A DNA stretch of 58,320 nt. It comes from JASLCR01 sp046462475 (lineage in GTDB: Bacteria; Patescibacteriota; Saccharimonadia; Saccharimonadales; Saccharimonadaceae). This document shows, piece by piece, positions 58,141 to 58,320 of this stretch. The stretch covers positions 1-58,320 of the forward strand of contig JBKGVB010000035.1 of assembly GCA_046462475.1 (NCBI GenBank), given 5' to 3'. A program made the translations under genes and the position numbers. Position 1 is the first letter of the stretch; every line of letters begins with the position of its first letter. Under the pieces are notes generated by a model. It searched no databases, was not told where the DNA came from, and worked only from the letters and a program-made list of their open reading frames with translations.

Positions 58141-58147
58141 GTTCTTT

Positions 58148-58169
58148 ACTATATACCCCTAGGGGGTAT
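58148..58169 (-). promoter_or_regulatory. CsoR/RcnR-type operator overlapping the operon promoter
   Basis: ATACCCCTAGGGGGTAT (58153-58169) is a near-perfect G/C-tract palindrome of the kind bound by CsoR/RcnR proteins. The minus-strand -10 TATAGT (58148-58153) overlaps its edge and ends seven bases before ATG 58140, so repressor binding would block the promoter. Confidence 0.85.
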
Positions 58170-58203
58170 TATGTCAACGGAGTATGTTGTGTGTCCTACT
58201 GCC

Positions 58204-58241
58204 AAAAAAGTAATATCCCCACCATTGGTGAGGATATTACT
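58204..58241 (-). terminator. Terminator of the last tRNA
   Basis: A 10-bp stem (58209-58218 with 58232-58241) followed on the minus strand by TTTTTT (58204-58209). Confidence 0.85.
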
Positions 58242-58242
58242 T

Positions 58243-58319
58243 TGGTAGCAGCGACTGGGATTGAACCAGTGACCTTAGGCTTATGAGTCCTACGCTCTAA
58301 CCAACTGAGCTACGCTGCC
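58243..58319 (-). tRNA. tRNA with CAT anticodon, probably elongator tRNA-Met
   Basis: On the minus strand: acceptor GGCAGCG (with G1.T72), D arm, anticodon loop CTCATAA, T loop TTCAATC, encoded CCA. Its D arm and the GGTCAC...GGTTCA part resemble elongator tRNA-Met more than tRNA-Ile2. The pair next to the anticodon loop (A31.G39) is a mismatch. Confidence 0.86.
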
Positions 58320-58320
58320 A

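Overview
The window looks like a chromosomal segment of a Candidatus Saccharibacteria (TM7, Patescibacteria/CPR) genome. This is an inference from gene content: many small CPR-type membrane proteins, fibre-like surface proteins, MurC, an FtsB/DivIC-like protein and YtxH, very compact spacing, and start codons placed directly behind -10 boxes. TGA is used as a normal stop (for example at 6555-6557 and 9506-9508), which argues against the code-25 Gracilibacteria/SR1 groups. No transposase, integrase, phage module or CRISPR array is visible.

Layout. 1-1.4 kb: partial tRNA-Asn and small genes. 1.4-24.3 kb: a large cell-envelope region of signal-peptide proteins, fibre-like repeat proteins, beta-propellers, WxL-like secreted proteins and DUF916/WxLIP-like anchored partners. 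At its centre (4.9-11.3 kb) is a complete F1-type ATPase gene set in atp order (b-like, delta, alpha, gamma, beta, epsilon). It has no subunit a. Its first gene encodes an exported domain fused to a c-subunit-like hairpin that keeps an RNP loop but has no carboxylate at the usual ion-binding position. 24.3-31.2 kb: CorA, AbrB-type regulator with an MFS exporter, DsbA-like oxidase, a CBS protein and a CPA2 antiporter. 31.2-48.2 kb: housekeeping genes (aspS, alkA-like, msrA, mutY-like, MscS, YrdC, trmB, CYTH-kinase fusion, Nudix, MazG, murC, ABC-2 exporter). 48.2-51.4 kb: two CAT tRNAs, FtsB-like, and a lipid module (CDP-alcohol phosphatidyltransferase, CarS-like cytidylyltransferase, DAGK-like kinase). 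51.5-58.3 kb: cupredoxin, a second MFS exporter, a flavin oxidoreductase without redox cysteines behind an ATP-cone protein, PadR with a pentapeptide protein, and a CsoR/RcnR-type repressor with a DUF4396 membrane protein and a visible operator. A third CAT tRNA closes the window.

The most unusual system is the F1-like motor coupled by gene order to a surface protein instead of a normal F0, embedded among surface genes. In outline it resembles the F1-like X0 ATPases of mycoplasmas, where an F1 relative works on surface-protein processing or gliding. The working hypothesis is a rotary ATPase that drives an envelope structure or surface protein. It rests on motif reading only.

A second window-wide theme is transcription. 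At least fifteen genes have a TANNNT box ending only 6-8 nt before the start codon and no Shine-Dalgarno, as expected for leaderless mRNAs. Three intergenic gaps carry back-to-back leaderless promoters whose -10 boxes overlap or abut. Operon-internal genes instead use Shine-Dalgarno sequences or ATGA overlaps.
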